Source: Candidatus Methylomirabilota bacterium
GTDB taxonomy: Bacteria; Methylomirabilota; Methylomirabilia; Methylomirabilales; 2-02-FULL-66-22
Reading direction: 5' to 3'
Assembly (NCBI GenBank): GCA_026387775.1
Contig: JAPLLC010000012.1
Coordinates: 1 to 38,749 of the forward strand
DNA length: 38,749 nt
Under the pieces are notes generated by a model. The model was given only the letters and a program-made list of their open reading frames with translations, searched no databases and was not told the DNA's origin. This document shows, piece by piece, positions 25,574-34,554 of the stretch (position 1 is its first letter; the number at the start of each line of letters is the position of its first letter). Both the position numbers and the translations under genes were made by a program.

Positions 25574-26482
25574 TTACACGTCCGGGGTCAGCGTCCCAAG
25601 CTCGACGTGGGCGAGCTTCTCCATCTCCCGCGCCACGACGGTCTGATCCAGCGCCCCATGACCGGCGGCCCGGGCGGCGTTGTAGATCTGCTGGACCGTC
25701 CCGGCGATGAAGGCCGGCACCTGGGCCTCCGTGGCGGTCTGCAGGAACAGACTCAGGTCCTTGAAGAGGAGATCCAGGGCGAACCCGGGCTCGTGGTTCC
25801 CCGCCAGCGCCTTGAACCGCACGTGATTCTCCAGCATCCAGCTCGCGCCGGAGCTGCTCCGCAGGATCGCGACCAAGGTGTCGAGGCTCAGGCCGAACCG
25901 ACGCCCCACCAGCAGCGCCTCGATGACGCCGGCGGTGTGGACGGCCACCAGCGCCTGATTCACCAGCTTGGCGACCTGGCCCGACCCAGGGCCGCCGCAG
26001 TGGACGATCTTCTTGCCGATGGCCTGCAGCACGGGACGCACCGCATCGAGGTCCGCCGCCTCGCCGCCGACCATGATCGTGAGCGTGCCCGCCTCGGCCC
26101 CTCCGGGACCGCCGCTCACAGGGCAATCCAGTGCATGGATCCCCTTGGCATGGGCCGCCTTGTGGACTCTGCGCGAGGTGCCGGGGTCCACCGTGCTGGC
26201 ATCGCAAATATACGCTCCGGGCCTCGCGTGTGCCAGGAGCCCATCCGGACCCTCGACCACGGCCAGCACCGAACTCGGCATGGGAAGGCTCAGGAGCACG
26301 ACCTCTGCCTCTCGAGCCAGGCTGGGAAGATCAGGCGCGGCGGCGATCCCGTGTTCCACCGCCGCCCGCAGGGCTGCGGGACTCAGGTCGTACGCCACCA
26401 CCCGGAATCCCGCCTTGAGGAGGCTCTGACACATGCGAGAGCCCATGATGCCTACGCCGACACATCCGACAGTTCGAGACAT
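25574..26482 (-). CDS. 3-hydroxyacid dehydrogenase, tartronate-semialdehyde reductase (GarR/GlxR) type
   Basis: 302 aa, the standard length of the beta-hydroxyacid dehydrogenase family. The N-terminal dinucleotide motif is GCVGVGIMGSRM (6-17). The substrate loop is DCPVSGGPGGAEAGTL (119-134), and K172 in AKLVNQ is the catalytic lysine. The family reduces tartronate semialdehyde to glycerate or oxidises 3-hydroxyisobutyrate and similar acids. With a glyoxylate carboligase at 4561-6309, a reductase of tartronate semialdehyde is attractive, although the two genes are in separate operons. It follows dctM by 44 bp. Confidence 0.85.
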   Translation of the reverse strand: MSRTVGCVGVGIMGSRMCQSLLKAGFRVVAYDLSPAALRAAVEHGIAAAPDLPSLAREAEVVLLSLPMPSSVLAVVEGPDGLLAHARPGAYICDASTVDPGTSRRVHKAAHAKGIHALDCPVSGGPGGAEAGTLTIMVGGEAADLDAVRPVLQAIGKKIVHCGGPGSGQVAKLVNQALVAVHTAGVIEALLVGRRFGLSLDTLVAILRSSSGASWMLENHVRFKALAGNHEPGFALDLLFKDLSLFLQTATEAQVPAFIAGTVQQIYNAARAAGHGALDQTVVAREMEKLAHVELGTLTPDV

Positions 26483-26526
26483 GACGTGACTCCTTCTGCG
26501 CGAATGAATCCCGGGGGGACGGCCGA

Positions 26527-27819
26527 CTATCGCCCGAGCATGAGGCCCGGCAGCCAGGTCGAGATGCCCGGGAACAGTGTGACGAGGACGAGGCTGATCA
26601 CCAGCGGCACGTACCAGGGGAGCATCGCCCAGGACAATCGCTCCAGCGAGAGCCCCGTCACGCGCATGAGGGTGTAGAGCACCGTGCCGACGGGGGGCGT
26701 GACCAGGCCGATCATCAGGTTGAGGACCATCATCACCCCGAAGTGGATGGGGTCGATGCCGTACTGCTTGACCATGGGCATGAGGACCGGGGTGAGGATG
26801 AAGAGGGCCGGCGTGGCATCGATGAAACAGCCGACGAGGAGCAAGAAGAGGTTGACGATCACCAGGAACATGAGCGGAGTCGACACCACGCTCCCCATCC
26901 AGTTGACGATGGAATCCGTCACCTGATAGCGGGCGATGACCCAGCTATAGATGGAGCTGGCGCCCACGATGAAGAGGATGATCGCCGTGTCCAGCATCGA
27001 CTCGCGGAGCACGTTGCACAGGCCCCGCCACGTCAGCGTCCGGTAGATGATCCCCATGAGCATGACATAGACGACCGCCACCGCCGCGGCCTCGGTGGGC
27101 GTAAAAATCCCCCCCACGATCCCACCGATGAGAATCACGGGGGCCAAGAGGGGCAGAATCCCGCGCCGGAGCGCCGCGAAGACCTCGCGAAACGGCGCGC
27201 GGGGCTTGGCCTTGAATCCCTTCCAGGGGGCCATGAGCACCAGCAGGGCCATCATGGTGACGCCCATGATGCAACCCGGCACGAATCCGGCGATCAGGAG
27301 CTTGGCCACCGACTCCCCCGCCACGGCCCCGTAGATAACCATGGGGATGCTGGGGGGGATGATGGGCCCGATGGTGGCCGAGGCCGCGGTGAGCGCCGTG
27401 CTGAACTCCAGCTCGTAGCCGTCCTCCACCATGGCCTTGATCTCGATCTGGCCCAAACCGCCCGCCTCGGCGACCGCGCTCCCGGACATCCCGGCGAAGA
27501 TCATGCTGGCCAGGACGTTCACGTGCCCCAGCCCGCCCTTGAAGTGCCCCACCAGCGTCTTGGCGCAGTCGAAGATCCGATCGGTGACCTTCACCTCATT
27601 GGACAGCCGGCCCGCCACCAGGAAGAAGGGGATGGCCAGGAGCGTGAAATTGGTCACTCCATAGACGATCCGCTGGGCGAGCATATCCCAGGGGATCGCA
27701 TCGAACCCTCGCAGCATGCCCAGGGTAAAGACGCTGGTCAGCCCCATACTCACGGCGACGGGAGAGCCGAGCAGCATCAGCACCAGCAGCGCCCCCATCA
27801 TGGCAAAGAAGATGATCAT
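26527..27819 (-). CDS. dctM: TRAP transporter large permease (DctM type), second system
   Basis: 430 aa membrane protein with about 12 hydrophobic segments. Family motifs include SGSAVAEAGGLG, IIPPSIPMVIYG and GLVTPPVGTVLY. It is the transport subunit of the second TRAP system in the window and only moderately similar to the one at 14153-15436, so it probably has a different substrate. It starts at 27819, 12 bp after the dctQ stop. Confidence 0.93.
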   Translation of the reverse strand: MIIFFAMMGALLVLMLLGSPVAVSMGLTSVFTLGMLRGFDAIPWDMLAQRIVYGVTNFTLLAIPFFLVAGRLSNEVKVTDRIFDCAKTLVGHFKGGLGHVNVLASMIFAGMSGSAVAEAGGLGQIEIKAMVEDGYELEFSTALTAASATIGPIIPPSIPMVIYGAVAGESVAKLLIAGFVPGCIMGVTMMALLVLMAPWKGFKAKPRAPFREVFAALRRGILPLLAPVILIGGIVGGIFTPTEAAAVAVVYVMLMGIIYRTLTWRGLCNVLRESMLDTAIILFIVGASSIYSWVIARYQVTDSIVNWMGSVVSTPLMFLVIVNLFLLLVGCFIDATPALFILTPVLMPMVKQYGIDPIHFGVMMVLNLMIGLVTPPVGTVLYTLMRVTGLSLERLSWAMLPWYVPLVISLVLVTLFPGISTWLPGLMLGR

Positions 27820-27831
27820 GGCTCCTTTTCC

Positions 27832-28314
27832 TCACCCGCGCCGCGACCGGAAGAGTCGTCGGGCGCTGTCCGCGAGATCCTGTGCGGCGATGGCCAGCAT
27901 CGCGAGTAGCCCCACAGGAATGGACAGGTACAGATAGCTGGTGCTGATAGGGAAGCTCCCTGCCTGCACGGGATAGACCGCGCGGATCATCAGGAGGCTC
28001 CCCCAGATGATCCCGGCCAGAAACCCCAGCCCGGTGAGCGCGGCGAGGAAGTCGAGACATGCCCTGGGCCGGCCTGTGAACCGATCCAGGAGGACGGTAA
28101 TCTGCAGGTGAAGCCGCTGCCGCATGGCCAGGCTGCTGCCGAGAAAGATCTGCCAGGCGTAGAACCAGCGGGCGGATTCCTCCGTCCACGGGACCGAGAC
28201 CTCCAGAACGTAGCGGAACACCACTTGCGATGTCACCAGAACCAGCATGGCCGCAAACGCGGTGAGCGCCGCGATCTCGATGCATTTCCAGATGCGACGA
28301 ATGAGGGTCTGCAT
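27832..28314 (-). CDS. dctQ: TRAP transporter small permease (DctQ type), second system
   Basis: 160 aa from the ATG at 28314 (MQTLIRR...), with four hydrophobic segments and the conserved W-TEE-ARW-Y-W segment (VPWTEESARWFYAWQ) of the family. A longer frame extends into the dctP-dctQ spacer and has no start signal. It docks the receptor to DctM. The spacer to dctP is 101 bp. Confidence 0.9.
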   Translation of the reverse strand: MQTLIRRIWKCIEIAALTAFAAMLVLVTSQVVFRYVLEVSVPWTEESARWFYAWQIFLGSSLAMRQRLHLQITVLLDRFTGRPRACLDFLAALTGLGFLAGIIWGSLLMIRAVYPVQAGSFPISTSYLYLSIPVGLLAMLAIAAQDLADSARRLFRSRRG

Positions 28315-28415
28315 GGGGGGCGCAACCTCGTGGGAAAACGGTTTACGGGAAGGGGCGGGGAAACCATCCCCCGCCCCACCACCGAAAACACTCGTCACGC
28401 AATCCGGGGTCGCTC

Positions 28416-29414
28416 CTACCAGGCCCCGATCTCCTTGAGGAGATCCTTCACCTCGGGCGCCCACTGCTCAGTCGCGATCCGCTCGATGGCCGGACGGGCG
28501 GCTTGGGTGAACTTCGGCTTATCCACCTCGATGAACTTGACGCCGTACTGTTTCTCCATGATCGCACGCAGCTCGGCGGCCTTCTCCACCTGCTTGGTGC
28601 TCCCCCAGTCGGCGGCGCTCTTGACGACATCCCCGACCAGCTTGCGGTTGGCCTGGCTCAGCCCCTGGAGGAACTTCTCGTTCGCAACCCAGTGGAAATA
28701 GCTCGAGATGTGCTCGGTCATCATGACGAACTTCTGCACCTCGTACAGCTTGCCCTCATAGATCTGCAGGACGGGGTTCTCCTGACCGTTCACGACGCCG
28801 GTCTGTAGGGCGGTGAACACCTCGGGCCAGGCCACCGGGGTCGGAAGCGCACCGAGTTCTTTCCAGATGGCCACCCATTGCGGGATCTCGGGCACGCGGA
28901 GCTTGAGACCCTTCACCTCCGCCGGGCTCGGAATGGGCTTGCTCGCGGTGAGCAGCCGGGCGCCGCGCCGCGAGAGGCCCAGGATCCGCAGGTTGCCATT
29001 CTTCACCAGCGCCTCGTTCAGCTTCTCACCGAGCTTGCCCTTGTAGACCTTGTCGACAGCGTCGTAGCCCGGGAAGAGGAAGGGCGCCGACATCACCGCG
29101 TACTTGACGCCGTAGGTGGAGACGGCCATGTCGCCCGATTGAAAGATCTGGAACTCGTTGCGGCTCGTGCCTTCCTGGAGGTCGCGCTCGCCACCGACCT
29201 CGGGGCCGAGGAGCCTCACAGCCATCTCGCCATTGGAATTCTTCTCGAGATCGTTCTTGATCCGATTGGCGATGCCCCAGACGATCTCCTCATTGCGGGC
29301 GTTGTGCATGACGACGGTCACGTCGATCTTTGCGCCTGCCGTGGCGGGGGGGGTAGGGACTGCGAGCGCAACCAGCATGATCAGGGAGAGCAGTGTCAGG
29401 ATCGTGCGCCTCAT
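28416..29414 (-). CDS. dctP: TRAP transporter periplasmic solute receptor (DctP type), second system
   Basis: 332 aa. The signal peptide is about residues 1-27 (MRRTILTLLSLIMLVALAV...). The DctP core shows KGLKLRVPE with the carboxylate-binding Arg, PTPVAWPEVFTALQTGVVNG and ENPVLQI. The protein is periplasmic and binds an organic acid for import. It is the first gene of the second TRAP operon, behind a promoter at 29506-29535 and an AAAGGAGG ribosome site. The operon continues through dctQ, dctM and four enzyme genes. Confidence 0.93.
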   Translation of the reverse strand: MRRTILTLLSLIMLVALAVPTPPATAGAKIDVTVVMHNARNEEIVWGIANRIKNDLEKNSNGEMAVRLLGPEVGGERDLQEGTSRNEFQIFQSGDMAVSTYGVKYAVMSAPFLFPGYDAVDKVYKGKLGEKLNEALVKNGNLRILGLSRRGARLLTASKPIPSPAEVKGLKLRVPEIPQWVAIWKELGALPTPVAWPEVFTALQTGVVNGQENPVLQIYEGKLYEVQKFVMMTEHISSYFHWVANEKFLQGLSQANRKLVGDVVKSAADWGSTKQVEKAAELRAIMEKQYGVKFIEVDKPKFTQAARPAIERIATEQWAPEVKDLLKEIGAW

Positions 29415-29505
29415 GGGTGATCCTCCTTTCGGATGGTTCGGACGAATTCCCCGGAATACTCTATCGGCCGTCGGATGCGCGGGGCGGGTGCGGGGACGTG
29501 AGCCT

Positions 29506-29535
29506 CTTGTATGCCAATTCGGGGAGTGATGTCAA
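29506..29535 (-). promoter_or_regulatory. Sigma70-like promoter of the second TRAP operon
   Basis: Minus strand TTGACA (29530-29535, perfect -35), an 18-nt spacer and TACAAG (29506-29511, -10-like). Transcription would start about 85 nt upstream of dctP. It lies between the end of the HlyD-type adaptor gene and dctP, and separates the secretion-like cassette from the catabolic operon. Confidence 0.5.
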
Positions 29536-29574
29536 GGGGAAGCCTCGCGTTGAAGACGAACCGGTCAAGGCGAT

Positions 29575-30393
29575 CTAGCGCGAGGGGAGACGGACCCGGC
29601 ACTTCAGACCGGCGGGCAGCCGGTTGTTGGAATTGGGCAATTCCAGCCGGACGCCGAAGGTCCCGCTGGCCGCGTCCACCACGCGATCCACCACCGTCAC
29701 ACGCGCGCTGTGCGTCCCACCCACGGGGGCTTCCGGCAGGACATCCGCGGACATGCCGACGGAGATCTTGCCGAGGAGGCTGATCGGAACAAACACCTCC
29801 ACGCGCAGCGGATCGAGCTGGGCGAGCTTGACGATGGGGGTCTGCTTCGTCTGCTCCATGGGCGACAGGAGTCGCTCCATCACCACCCCGTTGATCGGGC
29901 TCCGGATAAGGCGGACCTCGAGCTCCGCCTCCGCCCGCTTCAGATCCAGCTCGGCCAACCGCTTGTTGTCCCGCGCCTCCACCAGAGCGATGACGCTCAG
30001 GTCCCGTTGCGCCCTCGTGTCATCCACCTCCCGTTCGGAGATGCCGTGCTCCTCGAGGAGTTTCTCGTTGCTCGCCACCTTGCGGATCGCATAGTCGAGC
30101 CGCACCTTGCTCGACTCGATCGGGGTCTCCAGCTCCGCCCGGGCCTTGGCGATGGAGAGCATCACCTGCTGAACACTGGACTCCAGGGCGGCCAGCAACT
30201 GTCCGCTCTTCACCATATCCCCCCGCTCCACTACCACCCGCTCCAGCAATCCGTCCACGGGCGCCGAGACGTTCACGACCCGATAGGGCTCGATCAGGCA
30301 ATCCAGCTCGGCCCCCTGCGCCGGGGGAGCGAGACAGGTCAGGGTCGCCATCGCCAGGGTGGCCGCCAGCAGCAGGGTCCATGCGAATCTCAT
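29575..30393 (-). CDS. Periplasmic HlyD/RND-type adaptor protein
   Basis: 272 aa from the ATG at 30393, which has GGGAGGGGG upstream; a longer frame has no such site. A signal peptide covers about residues 1-28. Next come a biotinyl-lipoyl half (SAPVDGLLERVVVERGDMVKSGQ, about 40-75), a helical hairpin (about 80-155, rich in Glu, Lys and Ala), the second lipoyl half (IRSPINGVVMER) and a beta-barrel to the C-terminus. It is a soluble or weakly anchored adaptor, shorter than classic HlyD (about 480), and would bridge inner-membrane parts to the outer membrane. It lies 14 bp downstream of the SecA-like gene, the last gene of the cassette. No TolC-like outer-membrane gene is in the window. Confidence 0.85.
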   Translation of the reverse strand: MRFAWTLLLAATLAMATLTCLAPPAQGAELDCLIEPYRVVNVSAPVDGLLERVVVERGDMVKSGQLLAALESSVQQVMLSIAKARAELETPIESSKVRLDYAIRKVASNEKLLEEHGISEREVDDTRAQRDLSVIALVEARDNKRLAELDLKRAEAELEVRLIRSPINGVVMERLLSPMEQTKQTPIVKLAQLDPLRVEVFVPISLLGKISVGMSADVLPEAPVGGTHSARVTVVDRVVDAASGTFGVRLELPNSNNRLPAGLKCRVRLPSR

Positions 30394-30407
30394 CCAACCC
30401 CCTCCCG

Positions 30408-32405
30408 TCACTCCCCGCCCCCCGAGAAGGCCAGGGACCTCTCCAGGTTCTCGTCCATCTTCAGCAGCTCCTGTCGCGCCCGGGAATAGCTGCGCTGCGC
30501 CTCGCGCTGGGCCTGCCGGATGGCTGGGGCACCGATCCACGACGGCACCGGCTGGCCCGGCCGGACGAGCCAGTCGACCAGCCGGCGCCAGGGTTTGGCC
30601 CCATGGACAAGGATCAGCTCATCTTCCAAGGACACGATGGCCTCGCAACTGCCGGGGTCGCCCTGACGCCCGCACCGCCCAAAGAGCTGCCGATCGATTC
30701 TCCCCGCCTCGTGTCGTTCCGTGGCAAGCACGTGCAGCCCCCCCAGCTCCGAGACCCCGGGGGCCAGCCGGATATCGGTCCCGCGTCCGGCCATATTCGT
30801 TGCCACCGTGATCCGCCCCGGCTCGCCGGCCCGGGCGACGACCTCGGCCTCGTCTTTGTCTTGCCGCGCGTTCAAGACGGTGTGCGGGAGGCCGTGGTCG
30901 GTGAGCAGCCGGCCCAGATGCTCCGACGCCGCCACCGAGCGCGTCCCGACGAGGATCGGCCGCCCCTCCCGATGCAGCTCGACAATCCGGGACACGGTCG
31001 CCTCCCACTTCTCGGATGCAGCCGCATACATCCGATCACCCAGGTGCCTGCGGCGCAACGGGCGGTTTGTCGGCACGCGCACGACGGCCAGCCCATAGAC
31101 GGACGCCAGCTCCCCTGCCACCTCCCGCGCCGTCCCGGTCATGCCTGCCAAGCGCAGATAACGCCGGAAGAACCGCTGGTAGCTGATGCGGGCCATGGGG
31201 GTATTCTGCTCCGTCGCGACGCAGCCCTCCTTGGCCTCGATGGCCTGATGCAACCCGTGCTCCCAGGAGCGGCCGGGCATGACCCGGCCCGTGTACTCGT
31301 CGATGATCTGTACCGTCCCGTCCTTCACCAGATAGTGCCGATCACGCTCGTAGAGATGCTTCGCCGTGAGAGCCTGGCACGCCAGCTCTTCCCGTCGGAC
31401 GCGACCGCTCCAGACCTCTCCCAGGTCGCGAACGAGATCGTCCAGGTGCATTCGACCGACCTCGGTGAGGCGGATCAGCCGCTCTTGTACCTCGATCCGG
31501 TAGTCCAGATCCGGCTCCAACCGATCGCTCAGCGCCAGGGCGGCCTCGTAGACGGTGCGCTCCGCCGCCGCAGAAGGATGCGCTTCCCCGGAGATGATCA
31601 GGGGCGTTCGCGCTTCGTCGACGAGGACGCTGTCGGCCTCGTCGACGATGCCGAAATGGAGACCCCGCAACAGGAGCCGACTCGCCCGGGCCGCCTCCCC
31701 CGCCAACCGATCGAGCGTCAGTTGGATCCGGCCGCTGCGCCGCCCCAACGTCAACCGGTCCTTGAGATAGTCGAACACGACCTCCTTGTTTGTGCAGTAC
31801 GTCACATCCGCGGCATAGGCGTCCCGCCGCGCCGCCGGGTCCATCCCGTGGACGATGGCCCCCACCCGAAGCCCGAAGGCGCGATAGATCGGCCCCATCC
31901 ATTCTGCGTCGCGTTTCGCCAGGTAGTCGTTCACCGTGATGACGTGGACGGGAATCCCGGCCAGCGCGGCCGTCGCGACTGCCAGGGTCGCGGTCAGCGT
32001 CTTCCCCTCGCCGGTCTCCATCTCGGCCACCTGGCCCTGGAGCAAGATCCATCCGCCGACGAGCTGCACGTCGTAGTGGCGCAGGCCAAGGGTGCGGCTC
32101 GCCGCCTCCCGGATCAGGGCGAAGATCGGGGCGACCAGATCCGGCAGGAATCCTTCACGGCGGAGACGCAGCCCCAACTCTTCCCCCATGGCCCGCAATG
32201 CCGCGTCATCCAGGACGGTCAGGGATCTCCCGTGCGTCTCCACGGCCCGCACCAGCGCCTCCCATCGGCTCCGGCGTCCGACCCATCGACGGAGGACCGC
32301 GGCCCGCGCCCGGGACGCCAGCCGATCGAGATGGCCCTCGCGGGGCCACAGCCGTTCGGGATAGAGCCCGACCGGAACCTGGGGGAGGAGAAGGGGGCTA
32401 GACAT
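30408..32405 (-). CDS. Accessory SecA-like translocase ATPase lacking the C-terminal third
   Basis: 665 aa, against about 840-900 for housekeeping SecA. The DEAD-motor signatures are intact: METGEGKT (Walker A, 129-136), DEADSVLVDEARTPLIISG (255-273), a preprotein cross-linking domain from about 274 to 395 including DGTVQIIDEYTGRVMPG, AGMTGTA, VATNMAGRGTDIRL and the RIDRQLFGRCGRQGDPG finger. After SLEDELI the protein keeps only a short helical stretch (AIRQAQREAQRSYSRARQELL) and stops. The helical wing, the rest of the scaffold and the zinc tail are missing. The ATG at 32405 overlaps the M50-HlyD stop by 8 bp. It probably energises movement of a specific protein across or into the membrane, in concert with the adaptors encoded around it (inference). 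A housekeeping role is unlikely. Confidence 0.88.
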   Translation of the reverse strand: MSSPLLLPQVPVGLYPERLWPREGHLDRLASRARAAVLRRWVGRRSRWEALVRAVETHGRSLTVLDDAALRAMGEELGLRLRREGFLPDLVAPIFALIREAASRTLGLRHYDVQLVGGWILLQGQVAEMETGEGKTLTATLAVATAALAGIPVHVITVNDYLAKRDAEWMGPIYRAFGLRVGAIVHGMDPAARRDAYAADVTYCTNKEVVFDYLKDRLTLGRRSGRIQLTLDRLAGEAARASRLLLRGLHFGIVDEADSVLVDEARTPLIISGEAHPSAAAERTVYEAALALSDRLEPDLDYRIEVQERLIRLTEVGRMHLDDLVRDLGEVWSGRVRREELACQALTAKHLYERDRHYLVKDGTVQIIDEYTGRVMPGRSWEHGLHQAIEAKEGCVATEQNTPMARISYQRFFRRYLRLAGMTGTAREVAGELASVYGLAVVRVPTNRPLRRRHLGDRMYAAASEKWEATVSRIVELHREGRPILVGTRSVAASEHLGRLLTDHGLPHTVLNARQDKDEAEVVARAGEPGRITVATNMAGRGTDIRLAPGVSELGGLHVLATERHEAGRIDRQLFGRCGRQGDPGSCEAIVSLEDELILVHGAKPWRRLVDWLVRPGQPVPSWIGAPAIRQAQREAQRSYSRARQELLKMDENLERSLAFSGGGE

Positions 32406-34542
32406 TGAGGCGCGCCAGGAATAGCTGCCGCAATTCCCGGCCCCACTGCGCCGCCAGGGGTTCCCATCCGTGATCGAAGCGAACGTACACACGGCTGCCG
32501 ATATTGAGCAGGGAAAGCCGGGAAGGAAGCTCCAGGTCAACCTGGAAGATCTTCCCCATCGTGGTCACCCCCTGGGTGTCGCGCGGGTCGACGACCACCC
32601 GGCCGCCCCCGCTGATCCCGAGGGCAGGGCTTGGCAATCGGTCGCTGGCCCCGGGTACTTTGCGCAGGATCACCGCAGGCGAGGTCTCGCCGAGCCGTTC
32701 CGACAGGCGTACCTCGACCGCCTTGGTCCGTTGCTGGACGAGGTCGATATTGGCCTGGGAGACGACGGCGCGCACCGTGGTCCGGTCCAGGTTGACCGTG
32801 TATCCCAGCATGACGCCCCGCCGAACGAACCGCCCCGGCAGGTCTTGGGCCTCCGGAACGATGAAGGTGCCGTCCACGCGGCTCCGGATCGTCAACTCGG
32901 CCAGTTGTGCGCGAGCGCGGGCCAGATCCTCCTCAACGTACCGGATATCGTCCAGCACCTGGGAAGCTTTGATCCGGTCCGTGGGGCGCTGCTCGTCGTA
33001 GCGGGCGCGAAGCTCCGTGAGGCGCGCCGCCAAGACCTGGGTGCGGGCTGTCAGCTCCGGATCCCGACATTCGATGAGAATGTCTCCCGGCCGCACGCGA
33101 GACCCCGGCTGGGCCACCACCCGCACCAGGAACCCGTCTACCCCCGCCCGCACCAGGGCCTCTTCGGGCACCCAGACGACACCTTCCGCGGTCGTCCGGG
33201 AGGGGACGGGCACGAAGCCCACCATGACCACTGCCGCCAGGCCGAGCAACAAGCACACGGTGAAGGCGCGGGTGCGAACGCGTCGCAGGTGCGGGCTGAT
33301 GAAGAGGAAGCGCAGCCCGCGCCAGAGCGGCACCCCCAGCCAGCCCACCACGAGAAAGGCCACCGCGACCATTCCGATGTAGAAGAACTTGCCGAGCAGC
33401 ATGAAGGCAATCCCGGCAATGACCAATATCCGGTAGGCGAAGGCGCTCGTGGCATAGACGGCGAACCACGCCCGCTCCGATCCGGACGCCAGGGGCTCCT
33501 CGGCGTCCCGGTTGCCGAACAGGTAGCGCTGGCAGAGATATCCGAGGTAGGCGCTGGATCGTGAATACAGGTTCGGAATCTCCAGGAAGTCCGCCAGGAT
33601 GTAGTACCCGTCGTATCTGAGCAGCGGATTCGCGTTGAACACAATCGTGGAGAAGCCGGCAATGAGTATGATGTTGTAGGCCACGGTCCGCACGATTCCC
33701 GGCTCCGCAGCCAGCCAGACGAAGAGGGCCAGGCCGGCCAGAAACAGTTCCACCATCATGCCCGCCGCCCCGACGATGATCCGATGCCATTTGTTGGGAA
33801 AGGCAGAGGCGGAGGATGCGTCCACGTACGGCAGCGGCGAGAACACCAGGAGCATGACCCCCATGTCATGAACCTCGCCGCCGAACGCTTTGGTGGCCAA
33901 ACCGTGCGCGGTCTCGTGGAAGGCCTTGAGGAACGGGAAGACCAGCCACAAGACCGCCAGGCTGCGCAGCGCCAGTAACCGATCCAGCAGATCCGTGGTG
34001 AGGCCCGCCCAGTGCGTCGCGGCCAGGACGAAGGCGACCCCGACCACTGTAACCCAAAGCGCGATCCCGGTGAGGCCGAAGAGAGGGCGGGCCCAGGGGA
34101 GGAGACGGGAGAGCAGCCATTCCGGATCCACCAGCGGGATGCGCCACCAGAGGGGACTCATCAACTGGCTGAGCAGTTTGCCGCGCTCCCCGCGCTCGTG
34201 GCGCTGAAAGAGCTCGGCAATATCCGTCGGGACGTCGCACTGCAGGACATCGGCGTCATGGAGCTGGCTCAGGAGCTGGATCATCTCGTCCTGGGTCGGG
34301 GCGTCGTCTCCCAGCCGCGCCAGGGCGGCGGCCCAGATCTCCTGAACGGTCCGCCGCCCATCCATCAGACCGATGACCAAGTATCTGCTGGGCGCAAAGC
34401 GGTGCACGCGGCTCGAGGCCATGTCTTGCAGGGCATACCACATCTCCCCGCGGTAGCGGTGGCGATGGATCCTGGCGTGGCCCCGCAACCGCGGCTTGAG
34501 ATCCGCGACCCGGTACCAGGCACTGCTGAAAAGGGATTCCAT
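32398..34542 (-). CDS. PqqD-like / M50 site-2 protease / HlyD fusion protein
   Basis: 714 aa from the ATG at 34542; the frame upstream of it is repeat DNA. About residues 25-105 resemble a PqqD-type winged helix (peptide-recognition element), with RGEMWYALQD, PSRYLVIGLMDGRRTV and LLSQLHDADVLQ. A multi-helix membrane domain follows, with HETAH at 209-213 and NPLLRYDGYY at 305-314, the zinc and Asp motifs of M50 site-2 proteases. The last helix (about 427-447) leads into a HlyD-type domain: VRAGVDGFLVRVVAQPGSRVRPGD, coiled coil about 500-570 and a beta-barrel. Such proteins are annotated as putative peptide zinc metalloproteases, and YydH of the Bacillus YydF peptide system is of this kind. It is expected in the inner membrane, cutting or escorting a peptide. 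Its stop overlaps the SecA-like start. Confidence 0.85.
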   Translation of the reverse strand: MESLFSSAWYRVADLKPRLRGHARIHRHRYRGEMWYALQDMASSRVHRFAPSRYLVIGLMDGRRTVQEIWAAALARLGDDAPTQDEMIQLLSQLHDADVLQCDVPTDIAELFQRHERGERGKLLSQLMSPLWWRIPLVDPEWLLSRLLPWARPLFGLTGIALWVTVVGVAFVLAATHWAGLTTDLLDRLLALRSLAVLWLVFPFLKAFHETAHGLATKAFGGEVHDMGVMLLVFSPLPYVDASSASAFPNKWHRIIVGAAGMMVELFLAGLALFVWLAAEPGIVRTVAYNIILIAGFSTIVFNANPLLRYDGYYILADFLEIPNLYSRSSAYLGYLCQRYLFGNRDAEEPLASGSERAWFAVYATSAFAYRILVIAGIAFMLLGKFFYIGMVAVAFLVVGWLGVPLWRGLRFLFISPHLRRVRTRAFTVCLLLGLAAVVMVGFVPVPSRTTAEGVVWVPEEALVRAGVDGFLVRVVAQPGSRVRPGDILIECRDPELTARTQVLAARLTELRARYDEQRPTDRIKASQVLDDIRYVEEDLARARAQLAELTIRSRVDGTFIVPEAQDLPGRFVRRGVMLGYTVNLDRTTVRAVVSQANIDLVQQRTKAVEVRLSERLGETSPAVILRKVPGASDRLPSPALGISGGGRVVVDPRDTQGVTTMGKIFQVDLELPSRLSLLNIGSRVYVRFDHGWEPLAAQWGRELRQLFLARLNV

Positions 34543-34554
34543 GGTCTTCACACC

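Noticed and set aside
30408-32405. Housekeeping SecA
   Set aside because: It lacks the C-terminal third and is embedded in an operon with HlyD-type genes, so an accessory paralogue fits better.
30381-32408. 675-codon plus-strand frame opposite the SecA-like gene
   Set aside because: Antisense shadow; the minus strand carries all SecA motifs.
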